A stretch of 64,000 nucleotides of DNA from the NCBI RefSeq assembly GCF_902859585.1, contig NZ_CADIJM010000006.1, positions 1 through 64,000 of the forward strand. Reading direction: 5' to 3'. Below, piece by piece: positions 42,878 through 51,026 of the stretch; the first letter of the stretch is position 1, and each line of letters opens with the position of its first letter. This stretch comes from Achromobacter animicus. Its GTDB lineage: Bacteria; Pseudomonadota; Gammaproteobacteria; Burkholderiales; Burkholderiaceae_B. A model generated the notes under the pieces. It worked only from the letters and a program-made list of their open reading frames with translations, had not been told where the DNA came from and ran no database searches. Position numbers and translations under genes: made by a program.

Positions 42878-44518
42878 TCAGGCGGCCTGCGCCTTGGTCG
42901 GGTCCCAATGCTGGCCCGGCACCGCGGCGATCAACTGGCGCGTGTATGCATGCCGCGGGTTGTCGAAGATCTGGGCGGGCGACCCGTACTCGACCACCTT
43001 GCCGCGATGCATGACCAGGACCGAATTGCAGATCTGCGCCGCTACGCGCAGGTCGTGGGTGATGAACACCAGCGCAATCTTCAGCCGCTGCTGCAGGTCG
43101 TGCAGCAGTTGCAGCACTTGCGCCTGCACCGACACGTCCAGCGCGGAGACCGATTCGTCGGCCACCAGCACCTTGGGTTCCAGCGCCAGGGCGCGCGCGA
43201 TGCCGATGCGCTGGCGCTGGCCGCCGGAAAACTGGTTGGGATAGCGATCGAAGGCAGACGGATCCATGCCCACCAGCGACAGCAGCTCGCGCGCCCGGGC
43301 CTCGGCCTGCGCCCGCGCCACGCCGTTGGCGACCGGGCCGTCGCTGATGATGCGGCCCACGGTGTGCCGGGGGTTGAGCGAGGCAAACGGGTCCTGAAAG
43401 ATCATCTGGATCTCGTGCCGCATCGGCCGAAAGCGGGACTCGGGCAGCGTGGCGATGTCCTGCCCGTTGAACAGCAACTGGCCGCCATTGATGCCGACAA
43501 GCTTGAGCAGGCATTTGCCGATCGTGGATTTGCCGGACCCCGATTCACCCACGATGCCCAGCGTCTCGCCGCGCCGCACGGCAAAGCTCACGCCGTCCAC
43601 CGCGCGCACCTCGCGCTTGTTGCCCAGCCAGCCGTGGCCGATCACGTAGGTCTTCTTCAGGTCCTTCACTTCCAGCACCGGTCTGTCGTCCGCGATCCCG
43701 GCGCGCTCCTCGCCGCGCCGGTGAGGCACCGCCGCGATCAGGCGCTGGGTATATGGATGGCGCGGACGGTTGAGCACTTCGTCGGCAGGGCCTTGTTCCA
43801 CCAGAATGCCTTTCTCCATGACGGCCACGCGATGGGCGATCTCGGCCACCACGCCGAAGTCGTGCGTGACGAACATCACGCCCATGCCTTTCTCTTTCTG
43901 GATCCGCGCGATCAGCGCCAGGATCTGCGCCTGCGTCGTCACGTCCAGCGCGGTCGTGGGCTCGTCCGCGATCAGCAGCGCGGGTTCCAGCGCCAGCGCC
44001 ATCGCGATCATGACGCGCTGGCGCTGTCCGCCTGACAGCCGGAATGGGTAGACGTGATAGAGCGTCGCCGGGTCCGGCAGGCCCACGAATTCCAGCAGTT
44101 CCAGCGTGCGCTTCAGGCGCTCGGCGCCTGGGTAGGCGTCATGCACGCGCATCACCTCGCTGATCTGCTCGCCCACCGTCATCAGCGGGTTCAGGGCCGA
44201 CAGCGGCTCCTGAAAGATCATCGCCATGTCCTTGCCGCGCATGGCCTGAAGCGCCGGCTCGTCCAGCTGCAGCAGGTCCTGGCCGCGGAACAGGATGCGG
44301 CCCTGCTGCGGCGTCAGGTAGTCGGGCAGCAGTCCCATGATGGCGTTGGCGCTCATGGACTTGCCCGATCCGGATTCGCCGACGATGCACAGGATTTCCC
44401 CGGCGCGGATGTCGTACGAGACGTCCTGTACGGCGTAGGGACGATCGCCACCCTTGGGCAGCGCGATGGTCAGGTTCTGGATGGACAGCAGCGGCGTCGA
44501 TTCTGAGGTTGGATTCAT
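42878..44518 (-). CDS. Dipeptide/oligopeptide-type ABC transporter, fused double ATPase (DppD-DppF)
   Basis: The 546-residue protein has two complete nucleotide-binding domains: Walker A GESGSGKS at about 48 and again at about 325, two [16 protein letters not shown] signatures, and two Walker B motifs ([24 protein letters not shown]). Each half ends with the peptide-transporter extension that recognises short-peptide permeases. It powers the two adjacent permeases. The start at 44518 follows the permease stop by 9 bp. Confidence 0.95.
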   Translation of the reverse strand: MNPTSESTPLLSIQNLTIALPKGGDRPYAVQDVSYDIRAGEILCIVGESGSGKSMSANAIMGLLPDYLTPQQGRILFRGQDLLQLDEPALQAMRGKDMAMIFQEPLSALNPLMTVGEQISEVMRVHDAYPGAERLKRTLELLEFVGLPDPATLYHVYPFRLSGGQRQRVMIAMALALEPALLIADEPTTALDVTTQAQILALIARIQKEKGMGVMFVTHDFGVVAEIAHRVAVMEKGILVEQGPADEVLNRPRHPYTQRLIAAVPHRRGEERAGIADDRPVLEVKDLKKTYVIGHGWLGNKREVRAVDGVSFAVRRGETLGIVGESGSGKSTIGKCLLKLVGINGGQLLFNGQDIATLPESRFRPMRHEIQMIFQDPFASLNPRHTVGRIISDGPVANGVARAQAEARARELLSLVGMDPSAFDRYPNQFSGGQRQRIGIARALALEPKVLVADESVSALDVSVQAQVLQLLHDLQQRLKIALVFITHDLRVAAQICNSVLVMHRGKVVEYGSPAQIFDNPRHAYTRQLIAAVPGQHWDPTKAQAA

Positions 44519-44527
44519 GCCGGCCTC

Positions 44528-45367
44528 CTATTCGCCGCGCTTGCGCAGTTGCGGGTTGAGGGCGTCGTTCAGGCCTTCGCCGATCAGGTTGATGGCCAGC
44601 ACGGTCAGCAAAATGGCGACGCCCGGCCACACGCTCATCCACCAGGCTTCGCGGATCATCGTGCGCGCCGCGCCGATCATGAAGCCCCAGCTCATCAGGT
44701 TGCGGTCGCCCAGGCCCAGGAAAGACAGCGACGATTCCGTCAGGATGGCGGTCGCCACCATGAACGAGGCCGACACGATGATGGGCGACATGGCATTGGG
44801 CAGGATCTGCGTGCCCACGATGCGCGCCGGCGTCTGGCCAATCACGATGGCCGCCTGCACGAATTCGCGCTGCTTGAGCGTCATGAACTCCGACCGCACC
44901 AGCCGCGCGGCCGGCGGCCAGGACACCACGGCGATCGCGCCCATGATCGAATACACCGACGGACTCAAAATGGCGACCAGCACCACGGCCATCGCCAGTT
45001 GCGGAATGGTCTGGAAGAATTCGGTGAAACGCATCAGCGCGTCGTCTACGCGGCCCCCGCAATAGCCGGCCACCGACCCCACCAGGATGCCGAACAGCAG
45101 CGCCACGGCGGTCGACAGCAAACCGACCATCAGCGACACGCGTGCGCCCCATACCAGGCCGGCCGTGATGTCGCGGCCCAGCATGTCCGTGCCGAACGGA
45201 TAGTCCGCATTGGTGAACGGCGGGATCAGCGGATCGGCCACCATCATCCATGGCGATTCCTCGTACAGCAGCGGCGCCGCCAGAGCCACGGCCACCACGA
45301 TCAGCATGATGACCAGGCCGGCCACCGCCCCGTAATTGCGCATGTAACGTTGGGCGAATGACTTCAT
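44528..45367 (-). CDS. Dipeptide-type ABC transporter permease (DppC-like)
   Basis: The 279-residue inner-membrane permease has an N-terminal helix followed by the periplasmic segment ending DPLIPPFTNADYPFGTDMLGRDITAGLVWGARVSL and the coupling-loop EFMTLKQREFVQAAIVIGQTPARIVGTQILPNAMSPIIV. The first codons overlap the previous gene's stop by 4 bp. It forms a heterodimer with the DppB-like permease. Confidence 0.95.
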   Translation of the reverse strand: MKSFAQRYMRNYGAVAGLVIMLIVVAVALAAPLLYEESPWMMVADPLIPPFTNADYPFGTDMLGRDITAGLVWGARVSLMVGLLSTAVALLFGILVGSVAGYCGGRVDDALMRFTEFFQTIPQLAMAVVLVAILSPSVYSIMGAIAVVSWPPAARLVRSEFMTLKQREFVQAAIVIGQTPARIVGTQILPNAMSPIIVSASFMVATAILTESSLSFLGLGDRNLMSWGFMIGAARTMIREAWWMSVWPGVAILLTVLAINLIGEGLNDALNPQLRKRGE

Positions 45368-46371
45368 GCGGAGGCTCCTTGCTGCGCGCCCGCGCCGATG
45401 CGCGGATCGATCAGGCGGTACAGCACGTCGGTCAACAGGTTGAAGACGACGACCATGATGGACGTGACCAGGAAGATGCCCAGCAGAAGCTGGTAGTCGC
45501 GTTGCAGCAGGGCGTCAAACATCAGACGGCCGATGCCGGGCCACGCGAAGACGGTTTCGGTCAGCACCGCGCCGCCCGCCATCTGCCCAAGCTGGATGCC
45601 GGCAAACGTGATGACCGGCAGCAGCGCGTTGCGCAGCACGTGCGCGCGGATCACACGGCTGGGGCTCACGCCCTTGGCGCGGGCCGTTTTCACAAAGTCC
45701 ATGCCGATCACTTCCAGCATCGACGCGCGGGTCAGCCGCACATACACGGCCATGAAGAAGCAGCCCAGCGTCACGGTCGGCAGGATGAGGTGCAGCGCGA
45801 TGTCGCCCGCGCGCGCCCAGCCGGTCAGGTTGGCGCCCACGGTTTCCATGCCGAACGCCGGCAGCCAGCCCAGCACCACCGAAAACAGCAGGATGCCCAT
45901 CAGCGACAGCCAGAAGAGCGGCGTGGCGTACAGGAGCAGGGCGCCGGTCATCACCGAGCTATCGATCCAGCGGCGCTTGTTGCGGTAGCGCGCCTTGGCC
46001 GCCACCACGCCCAGCAGCACGCCCAGCACGATGGAAAACACGAAGGCGCACGACATCAGGAGGAACGTGGCGGGCAGGCGCTCGACGATCAGGTCCAGCA
46101 CCGGCACGTGGTTGCGGTACGAAAAGCCCAGGTCCAGCTGCACCACGCCCTTCAGATAAAGCAGGAGCTGCGTCAGGATCGGCTTGTCCAGCCCGAAAGC
46201 GACACGCAGCTGGTCCACGTAGGCGGCATCGCCCGCGCCGGCCTGGCCGGCGAGCACGGCGGCGGGGTCGCCGGGCGCCAGCCGTATCAGGAAGAAATTG
46301 ATGATCACCACGCCCAGCACCACCACCAGGGCCTTGCCGATGCGGGAAAGCAGGAAAGACAGGAATCTCAT
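45364..46371 (-). CDS. Dipeptide-type ABC transporter permease (DppB-like)
   Basis: The 335-residue permease carries the DppB signatures: RIGKALVVVLGVVIINFFLIRLAPGDPA at the N-terminus, and MDFVKTARAKGVSPSRVIRAHVLRNALLPVITFAG as the coupling loop. It has six membrane helices. It lies 100 bp after the binding-protein gene, from which it is separated by a strong stem-loop. Confidence 0.95.
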   Translation of the reverse strand: MRFLSFLLSRIGKALVVVLGVVIINFFLIRLAPGDPAAVLAGQAGAGDAAYVDQLRVAFGLDKPILTQLLLYLKGVVQLDLGFSYRNHVPVLDLIVERLPATFLLMSCAFVFSIVLGVLLGVVAAKARYRNKRRWIDSSVMTGALLLYATPLFWLSLMGILLFSVVLGWLPAFGMETVGANLTGWARAGDIALHLILPTVTLGCFFMAVYVRLTRASMLEVIGMDFVKTARAKGVSPSRVIRAHVLRNALLPVITFAGIQLGQMAGGAVLTETVFAWPGIGRLMFDALLQRDYQLLLGIFLVTSIMVVVFNLLTDVLYRLIDPRIGAGAQQGASA

Positions 46372-46429
46372 GCTCGGGTCCTTTCAGGACGGGCTTTGCC
46401 GGCGGCAAGCGGGCCCATCGCGCAGCGGG

Positions 46430-46460
46430 GCGCCGCCGCGGGTCAAGCCCGCGGCGGCGC
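46430..46460 (-). other. Very stable stem-loop between binding-protein and permease genes
   Basis: GCGCCGCCGCGGG and its exact complement form a 13-bp all-GC stem with a 5-nt loop, beginning 11 bp past the binding-protein stop. There is no T tail. Such structures protect the upstream mRNA from 3' exonucleases or partly terminate, raising binding protein over permease levels. Confidence 0.8.
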
Positions 46461-46471
46461 ATCGGCAGCGC

Positions 46472-48049
46472 TTACTTCTTCTCGATGTAGACGTCGTCGA
46501 ACGACTCGTTCAGACCGATGGCGGTCTTGACCAGGTTCTTGACGTTGGCGCGAGACAGGGTGGGGAACTCCATGTCGACCAGAAATCCGTTGGCCACCTC
46601 GTTGACGAGGGTCGTCTGGATCTTGGTGTAGAGCTCCTGGCGCTTGGCCGGATCGACCTCGGAGGCGGCGGCCTCCCACAGCTTGTCGGTCTCGGGATTG
46701 CTGTATCCCTGCACGTTGGCAAAGGGCGATCCCTTGACGATGTTCGACGAGATGTACAGCCGCTGCACGCCCAGCGCGGGGTCGCCGTACTGGTAGGTGA
46801 AGGTGGTGGTCAGGTCGAAGTCCCAGTTGCCGGTGCGGCTGGCCCAGCCGCCCGCGTCGGTCGATTCCACATTCACCTTGAAGCCAAGCTGTTCCAGCGC
46901 CTGCTTGGTGTATTCACCCAGGCGGTCCCAGGTCGAACCATACGGAAAGCTCAACTGGCGGATCGTGTAGTCGCCCGGCTTGATGCCTGATTCCTTGATC
47001 AGCGCGCGCGCCTTCTTCATGTCGAACGGCATCGGCGGCATGTTCTTGTCGTAGAACATCTCGGTCGTCACGAACGGGCTGGTCGACACCTTGCCCAGGC
47101 CGAAGAAGATGTTGTTGACCACCATGTTGCGGTTCATCGCGGCCATGACGGCCTGGCGCACCTTCAGGTTGTCGAAGGGCGGCTTGCGCATGTTGAAGAT
47201 CAGGTAGGCCTGCGGCGAGAACATCTCCCAGCCCGCGGTGGTGTATTCCACGTTGGGCAGGCCGCGCAGGCGCTTGATGTCGACGTTGTCCACGTCGCCG
47301 CCGCGCAGCACGTCCACGCTGCCGCGCTCAAAGGCCACGGCGCGCGAGGCCGCATCCGGAATCACGTTGAACACCAGCTCATCCAGATAGGGCTTGCCCG
47401 GCTTCCAGTAGTCGGGATTGCGCGCCAGCTTGATGTATTCGCCGCGCTTCCATTCCTTGAAGACGAACGGGCCGGTGCCCACGGGCTTCTGGTTGGCGGG
47501 GTTGGTCATGTAGTCCGTGCCGGCGTACAGATGCTTGGGCATCATCGGCGCAAAGCCGGGTTCGAACATCAGCATGAAGGCCGGGAACGGCGTCTTCAGC
47601 TTGATGACCACGGTCTTGGCATCCGGCGCCGTCACGGAATCGACGAACTTGTTCAGGATGACGCGGGCACGCGCATGGGTCTTGGGCAGCATCTCCGCCA
47701 GCGAGAACACCACGTCTTCGGACGTGAACGGTTTGCCGTCATGCCACTTCACGTTGTCCTGCAGATGGAAGGTGTAGGTCAGCCCGTCAGCGGCGGCTTC
47801 CCAGGACTTCGCCAGGCCAGGTTGCGGCTTCAAGTCGGTGGAGTAGGTCAGCAGGCTTTCGTAGATCTTGCCTGCAACGAATTGCGTTGGCCCCTGCTGA
47901 TTGATGGCCGTCACGATGACCGGCGGTTCGGGCTGCACGATCATGTTCAGCGTGCCGCCTTTGGTCTGGGCGAACGCCTGCGTGGCGGGCAGCGCGGCCG
48001 CAAGGACCAATGCGCCGATGCTAAGGGAAAACCAGTTTTTCGATTTCAC
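46472..48049 (-). CDS. Dipeptide-type ABC transporter substrate-binding protein (SBP_bac_5)
   Basis: The 525-residue periplasmic protein has a Sec signal (about 1-27, ending TQAFAQ) and the cluster-C binding fold: KGGTLNMIVQPEPPVIV, the segment VKWHDGKPFTSEDVVFSLAEM, and RNPDYWKPGKPYLDELVFNVIPD. This family binds peptides, but also opines, polyamine conjugates, nickel chelates and glutathione. The neighbouring amidase and deacetylase suggest an acylated or carbamoylated amine or amino acid rather than a plain peptide; this is inference. Confidence 0.93.
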   Translation of the reverse strand: MKSKNWFSLSIGALVLAAALPATQAFAQTKGGTLNMIVQPEPPVIVTAINQQGPTQFVAGKIYESLLTYSTDLKPQPGLAKSWEAAADGLTYTFHLQDNVKWHDGKPFTSEDVVFSLAEMLPKTHARARVILNKFVDSVTAPDAKTVVIKLKTPFPAFMLMFEPGFAPMMPKHLYAGTDYMTNPANQKPVGTGPFVFKEWKRGEYIKLARNPDYWKPGKPYLDELVFNVIPDAASRAVAFERGSVDVLRGGDVDNVDIKRLRGLPNVEYTTAGWEMFSPQAYLIFNMRKPPFDNLKVRQAVMAAMNRNMVVNNIFFGLGKVSTSPFVTTEMFYDKNMPPMPFDMKKARALIKESGIKPGDYTIRQLSFPYGSTWDRLGEYTKQALEQLGFKVNVESTDAGGWASRTGNWDFDLTTTFTYQYGDPALGVQRLYISSNIVKGSPFANVQGYSNPETDKLWEAAASEVDPAKRQELYTKIQTTLVNEVANGFLVDMEFPTLSRANVKNLVKTAIGLNESFDDVYIEKK

Positions 48050-48356
48050 TGCGAGCCTCCGGGCTGGAAAGGGTCGGACAGGCGGCCGCCTGGACGCGGC
48101 GATAGCCGTGCCGAATCAAGCAAACCTCATGCCACCTGCGTTTCTCGGGTACTGCGGGTGGAGCTGCTGCAACAATGCTTCGTTCAGGTGCTGGTTAAGG
48201 CGCCGCGCACCAATGCGGAGAATTCAATGGTGCTTCGCCAGGGCGGCGAGGGCGGCGCGGTCGTCGGCTGCGGTGCGGTGAGTGTCCGGCTGCAAGTTCT
48301 TTCCCCTTTGCATTCTTGTTGGACGAATCAGGCGTGCTGGCTACGGCTTGGGCAAA
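48050..48356 (-). other. 307-bp gap between amidase and binding-protein genes
   Basis: No convincing gene is present: short frames have no ribosome site. No clear terminator or promoter motif was found. An internal promoter for the ABC transporter genes could lie here because the gap is the longest within the minus-strand series. Confidence 0.4.
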
Positions 48357-49613
48357 TCATTCAGGGCGCTGACTGGCGCCATTGGCCCGCGCCACCATGG
48401 CGTCGAGCAAGACGTTGCACCCGGCCTCCAGATGCTCGGGCCGGGCGTCTTCGATTTCGTTGTGGCTGATGCCGTCCTTGCACGGCACGAAGATCATGGC
48501 GGTGGGCGCGACGGCGGCCATGTAGACGGCATCGTGTCCGGCGCCGGTGACGATGTTCATCGCGGGCAGACCACGGTTCGCGGCGCCCTTGCGCACCTTG
48601 TCGACCAGATCGGGATCGAATGGCGTCGGCGGAAAGTACTGCACATCCTTCACCTCGACACGCACGCCATGCGCGACGGCGATGTCGTCGCAGACGCGCC
48701 GCCAATCCTGGTCCATGCGGTCCAGCGTCGCCTCGTCTTCGTGGCGCAGGTCGGTGGTGAAACGCACCTGGCCCGGGATCACGTTGCGCGATCCCGGAAA
48801 TGCGTGGATCTCGCCCACCGTGCCGCGTCCTTGCGGCTGATGGGTGTTGGCGATGTTCACGACCGCCTGGAGCAGGAAGCTCGTGGCAAAAAGCGCGTCG
48901 CGGCGGATCGCCATCGGTGTCGGGCCGGCGTGCATTTCCATGCCGGTCACCGTGACGTCGTACCAGCGCAGCCCCAGCGACCCCGTCACCACGCCGACGG
49001 TCTTTTCCTCGTGCTCAAGGATCGGGCCCTGCTCGATATGCGCCTCGAAATAGGCGTCGACGGGGCGGCCGCCCACGGGATCGGCGCCCGCGTACCCGAT
49101 GGCGGCAAGCTCGTCGCGCACGCTGATGCCCTGCGCGTCGCGGGCCGACAGCGCGGTTTCCAGCGGGAATTTGCCGGCGAATACGCCCGATCCCATCATG
49201 ACCGGCACAAAGCGCGAGCCTTCCTCGTTGGTCCAGATGGCCACTTCCAGCGGGGCGTCGGTCTGCACGCCCGCGTCGTTCAGGGTGCGGATGACTTCAA
49301 GCCCGGCCAGCACGCCATAACAGCCGTCGAACTTGCCGCCGGTGGGCTGCGTGTCGATGTGACTGCCCGTCATGACGGGCGGCAGGCTGTCGTCGCGGCC
49401 CGCGCGCCGGGCAAAGATGTTGCCCACCTGGTCCACGCGCACCGTCATGCCGGCATCGCGCATCCAGCCGGTCACCAGATCGCGCCCCTGGCCATCGAGC
49501 GCGGTGAGCGCCAGGCGGCAGTTGCCGCCCTTGGGCGTCGCGCCGATCTGCGCAAGATCCATCAAGGATTGCCACAGCCGGTTGCCGTTGATGGACAGGG
49601 TGGGTGTCGTCAT
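48357..49613 (-). CDS. M20-family N-carbamoyl-amino-acid amidase / hydantoinase-carbamoylase type hydrolase
   Basis: The 418-residue di-metal amidase carries the family motifs GSHIDTQPTGGKFDGCYGVLAGLEV (metal ligands His and Asp), TNEEGSRF (catalytic Glu pair), FEAHIEQGPILE and the late GAGHDAVYMA with a metal-binding His. Family members cleave N-carbamoyl-L-amino acids, beta-ureidopropionate, ureidoglycolate or allantoate; the substrate here is open. Its ATG at 49613 overlaps the stop of the GntR regulator gene (ATGA). The regulator-enzyme-importer order indicates a dedicated catabolic operon. Confidence 0.9.
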   Translation of the reverse strand: MTTPTLSINGNRLWQSLMDLAQIGATPKGGNCRLALTALDGQGRDLVTGWMRDAGMTVRVDQVGNIFARRAGRDDSLPPVMTGSHIDTQPTGGKFDGCYGVLAGLEVIRTLNDAGVQTDAPLEVAIWTNEEGSRFVPVMMGSGVFAGKFPLETALSARDAQGISVRDELAAIGYAGADPVGGRPVDAYFEAHIEQGPILEHEEKTVGVVTGSLGLRWYDVTVTGMEMHAGPTPMAIRRDALFATSFLLQAVVNIANTHQPQGRGTVGEIHAFPGSRNVIPGQVRFTTDLRHEDEATLDRMDQDWRRVCDDIAVAHGVRVEVKDVQYFPPTPFDPDLVDKVRKGAANRGLPAMNIVTGAGHDAVYMAAVAPTAMIFVPCKDGISHNEIEDARPEHLEAGCNVLLDAMVARANGASQRPE

Positions 49614-50350
49614 AGATCGCCTCGGGGGTTGGAAACGTCGCCAAAGTCCTCGCGCAATCGCGCCAGGATGCCAAGCAGGTGTGCGTGCATGGCGTGGCGC
49701 GCCCGCATGGGGTCGCGCGCCACGATCGCAGTCAGGATGCGCTGGTGTTCGGCGTGGGCGACGGCCCACACCTTGGCGTCGACGAAGTAGTCCTGCATCC
49801 GGCGGTACACCGAGCTGGACTGGGTCAGGTTCCACAGGTGGCCCACCGCGGCGGCCAGCGCGGCGTTGCCGCAGGCGGCAGCGATCGCGCCGTGGAATTC
49901 GCGGTCGTGCCGACCGGGGGAATCCGTCAGGGACATGCCCTCATGGGCTTCGCGGATCGCCGCAAGCTGGGTGGGCGTGGCGTGCTGGGCCGCCATGCCG
50001 GCGCATTCGGGTTCGATCAGGAGGCGTGCTTCAAGCAGGTCGAACGGGCCGATGTCGTCGGTGCTCTGCGCCGCACTGGCGTTCGGCCCGGCGCCCCACG
50101 CCGCGCCGCCGCCTTCCTTGTCCGCCACGAAAACACCGGTGCCGACGCGGACCTCGACGTAGCCCTCGATTTCAAGTGCGATCAGCGCTTCGCGGATTGA
50201 CGCGCGGCTGACCTGCAATTGTTCGGCCAGGTCCCGCTCTGACGGCAACCGCCGGCCGCGCGGAAAGTCGCCGGCCCGGATGCGTCCCGCGATCTGGTCG
50301 GCGATCATGCGATACAGACGAGTGACAGCGACGGCTTGAAAGGTGCTCAT
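49610..50350 (-). CDS. GntR-family regulator (FadR/FCD subfamily)
   Basis: The 246-residue protein has an N-terminal winged helix (RIRAGDFPRGRRLPSERDLAEQLQVSRASIREALIALEIEGYVEVR) and a C-terminal FCD domain (about 105-235) with three spaced His and an Asp that usually bind a metal and a carboxylate ligand. The start at 50350 is used; upstream in-frame codons overlap the operators. The 174 bp in front hold two copies of a 14-bp motif exactly 100 bp apart, probable binding sites. It should sense the substrate of the downstream amidase operon. Confidence 0.92.
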   Translation of the reverse strand: MSTFQAVAVTRLYRMIADQIAGRIRAGDFPRGRRLPSERDLAEQLQVSRASIREALIALEIEGYVEVRVGTGVFVADKEGGGAAWGAGPNASAAQSTDDIGPFDLLEARLLIEPECAGMAAQHATPTQLAAIREAHEGMSLTDSPGRHDREFHGAIAAACGNAALAAAVGHLWNLTQSSSVYRRMQDYFVDAKVWAVAHAEHQRILTAIVARDPMRARHAMHAHLLGILARLREDFGDVSNPRGDL

Positions 50351-50376
50351 CGGGCGGTCTGCGCAAAGGGTTGGCC

Positions 50377-50393
50377 TGGTGGTCAGGCCACCA
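50377..50393. promoter_or_regulatory. Operator 1 for the GntR/FCD regulator
   Basis: TGGTGG-TCAGG-CCACCA is a perfect inverted repeat 26 bp before the regulator ATG. It has the TGGT...ACCA character common in FadR/VanR-type operators, and binding here would autoregulate the operon. Confidence 0.7.
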
Positions 50394-50476
50394 ATATAGG
50401 CACTTCGCCCTTGAAACAAAAGGGGAAACCGCCGCTTTCAGGGAAAACGATGTGAGGGAATCCACTGCTGTTCGTC

Positions 50477-50490
50477 TGGTGGTCAGGCCA
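50477..50490. promoter_or_regulatory. Operator 2 for the GntR/FCD regulator
   Basis: TGGTGGTCAGGCCA repeats the first 14 bases of operator 1 exactly 100 bp away, with the outer arm incomplete (GTT instead of CCA). A further partial inverted copy, TTGGCCTGA, lies just beyond (near 50504). Cooperative binding or looping is possible. Confidence 0.6.
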
Positions 50491-50524
50491 GTTGGAGGTG
50501 ATTTGGCCTGAGTTCGACGCATGT

Positions 50525-50791
50525 CTACTGCCCGTCGTCGTCCGGTTCAGGCGTTTGCGTAAACGCCCGAACCAGGCGGGCGATGCCGTCGAGTTCGTCA
50601 TGGGCGCCCACCACCCATTCCGGCTTGCCGAACGGGCTGTCGGCCGGCGTGTTGTCCAGATTGGCCTTCAGGTCGCCCAGGAGTTCCAGCGCCATGTCGG
50701 TGGCCTGGGGACTGCTGCGGGTCGACAGGGCGATCGCAATCGCCAGCGCTTGGCGCATGGCCAGCAGGCGGCCTTCCAGTTCGGTTTCCAT
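50525..50791 (-). CDS. 88-residue conserved-looking small protein, unknown function
   Basis: A small acidic helical protein with no signal peptide or membrane segment. A ribosome site AAGGAT lies about 9 nt before the ATG, and codon use is normal. Visible features are a Leu/Ala-rich helix (LEGRLLAMRQALAIAIAL) and a segment HDELDGIARLVRAF with an acidic C-terminal tail. It stands alone between the GntR operators and hemN. No family is recognised. Confidence 0.6.
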   Translation of the reverse strand: METELEGRLLAMRQALAIAIALSTRSSPQATDMALELLGDLKANLDNTPADSPFGKPEWVVGAHDELDGIARLVRAFTQTPEPDDDGQ

Positions 50792-50976
50792 TGATTGATC
50801 CTTGTTTGCTGCGGGAATCTCGCGGCGGGAGTCTGGGGCGGGAATCGGGCTGCGCGATTCTCGGCATGCACGTCTTGCCCGGTGAGTCGCGGCATTTTAC
50901 GGGGCAGGGCGGCGCAGCAGGATGGCGCTCGCTCGCCGTGGCAAAGCTTGCCCCGCGGCAGACGCGGTGCTCGCCG
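50792..50976. other. Intergenic region between the small gene and hemN
   Basis: No gene is seen. It contains the small gene's ribosome site, the direct repeat CGGGAATC and leads to the FNR-like box before hemN. Confidence 0.4.
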
Positions 50977-50990
50977 TTTGCGCAAGATCA
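50977..50990 (+). promoter_or_regulatory. FNR/ANR-like box upstream of hemN
   Basis: TTGCGCAAGATCAA matches 8 of 10 fixed bases of TTGAT-N4-ATCAA. It lies 36 bp before the hemN start. Oxygen-independent hemN genes are commonly under FNR-type control. Confidence 0.5.
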
Positions 50991-51026
50991 AAGTGTCGGG
51001 GGGCGGGCAGGCGAATAATCCGGGTT

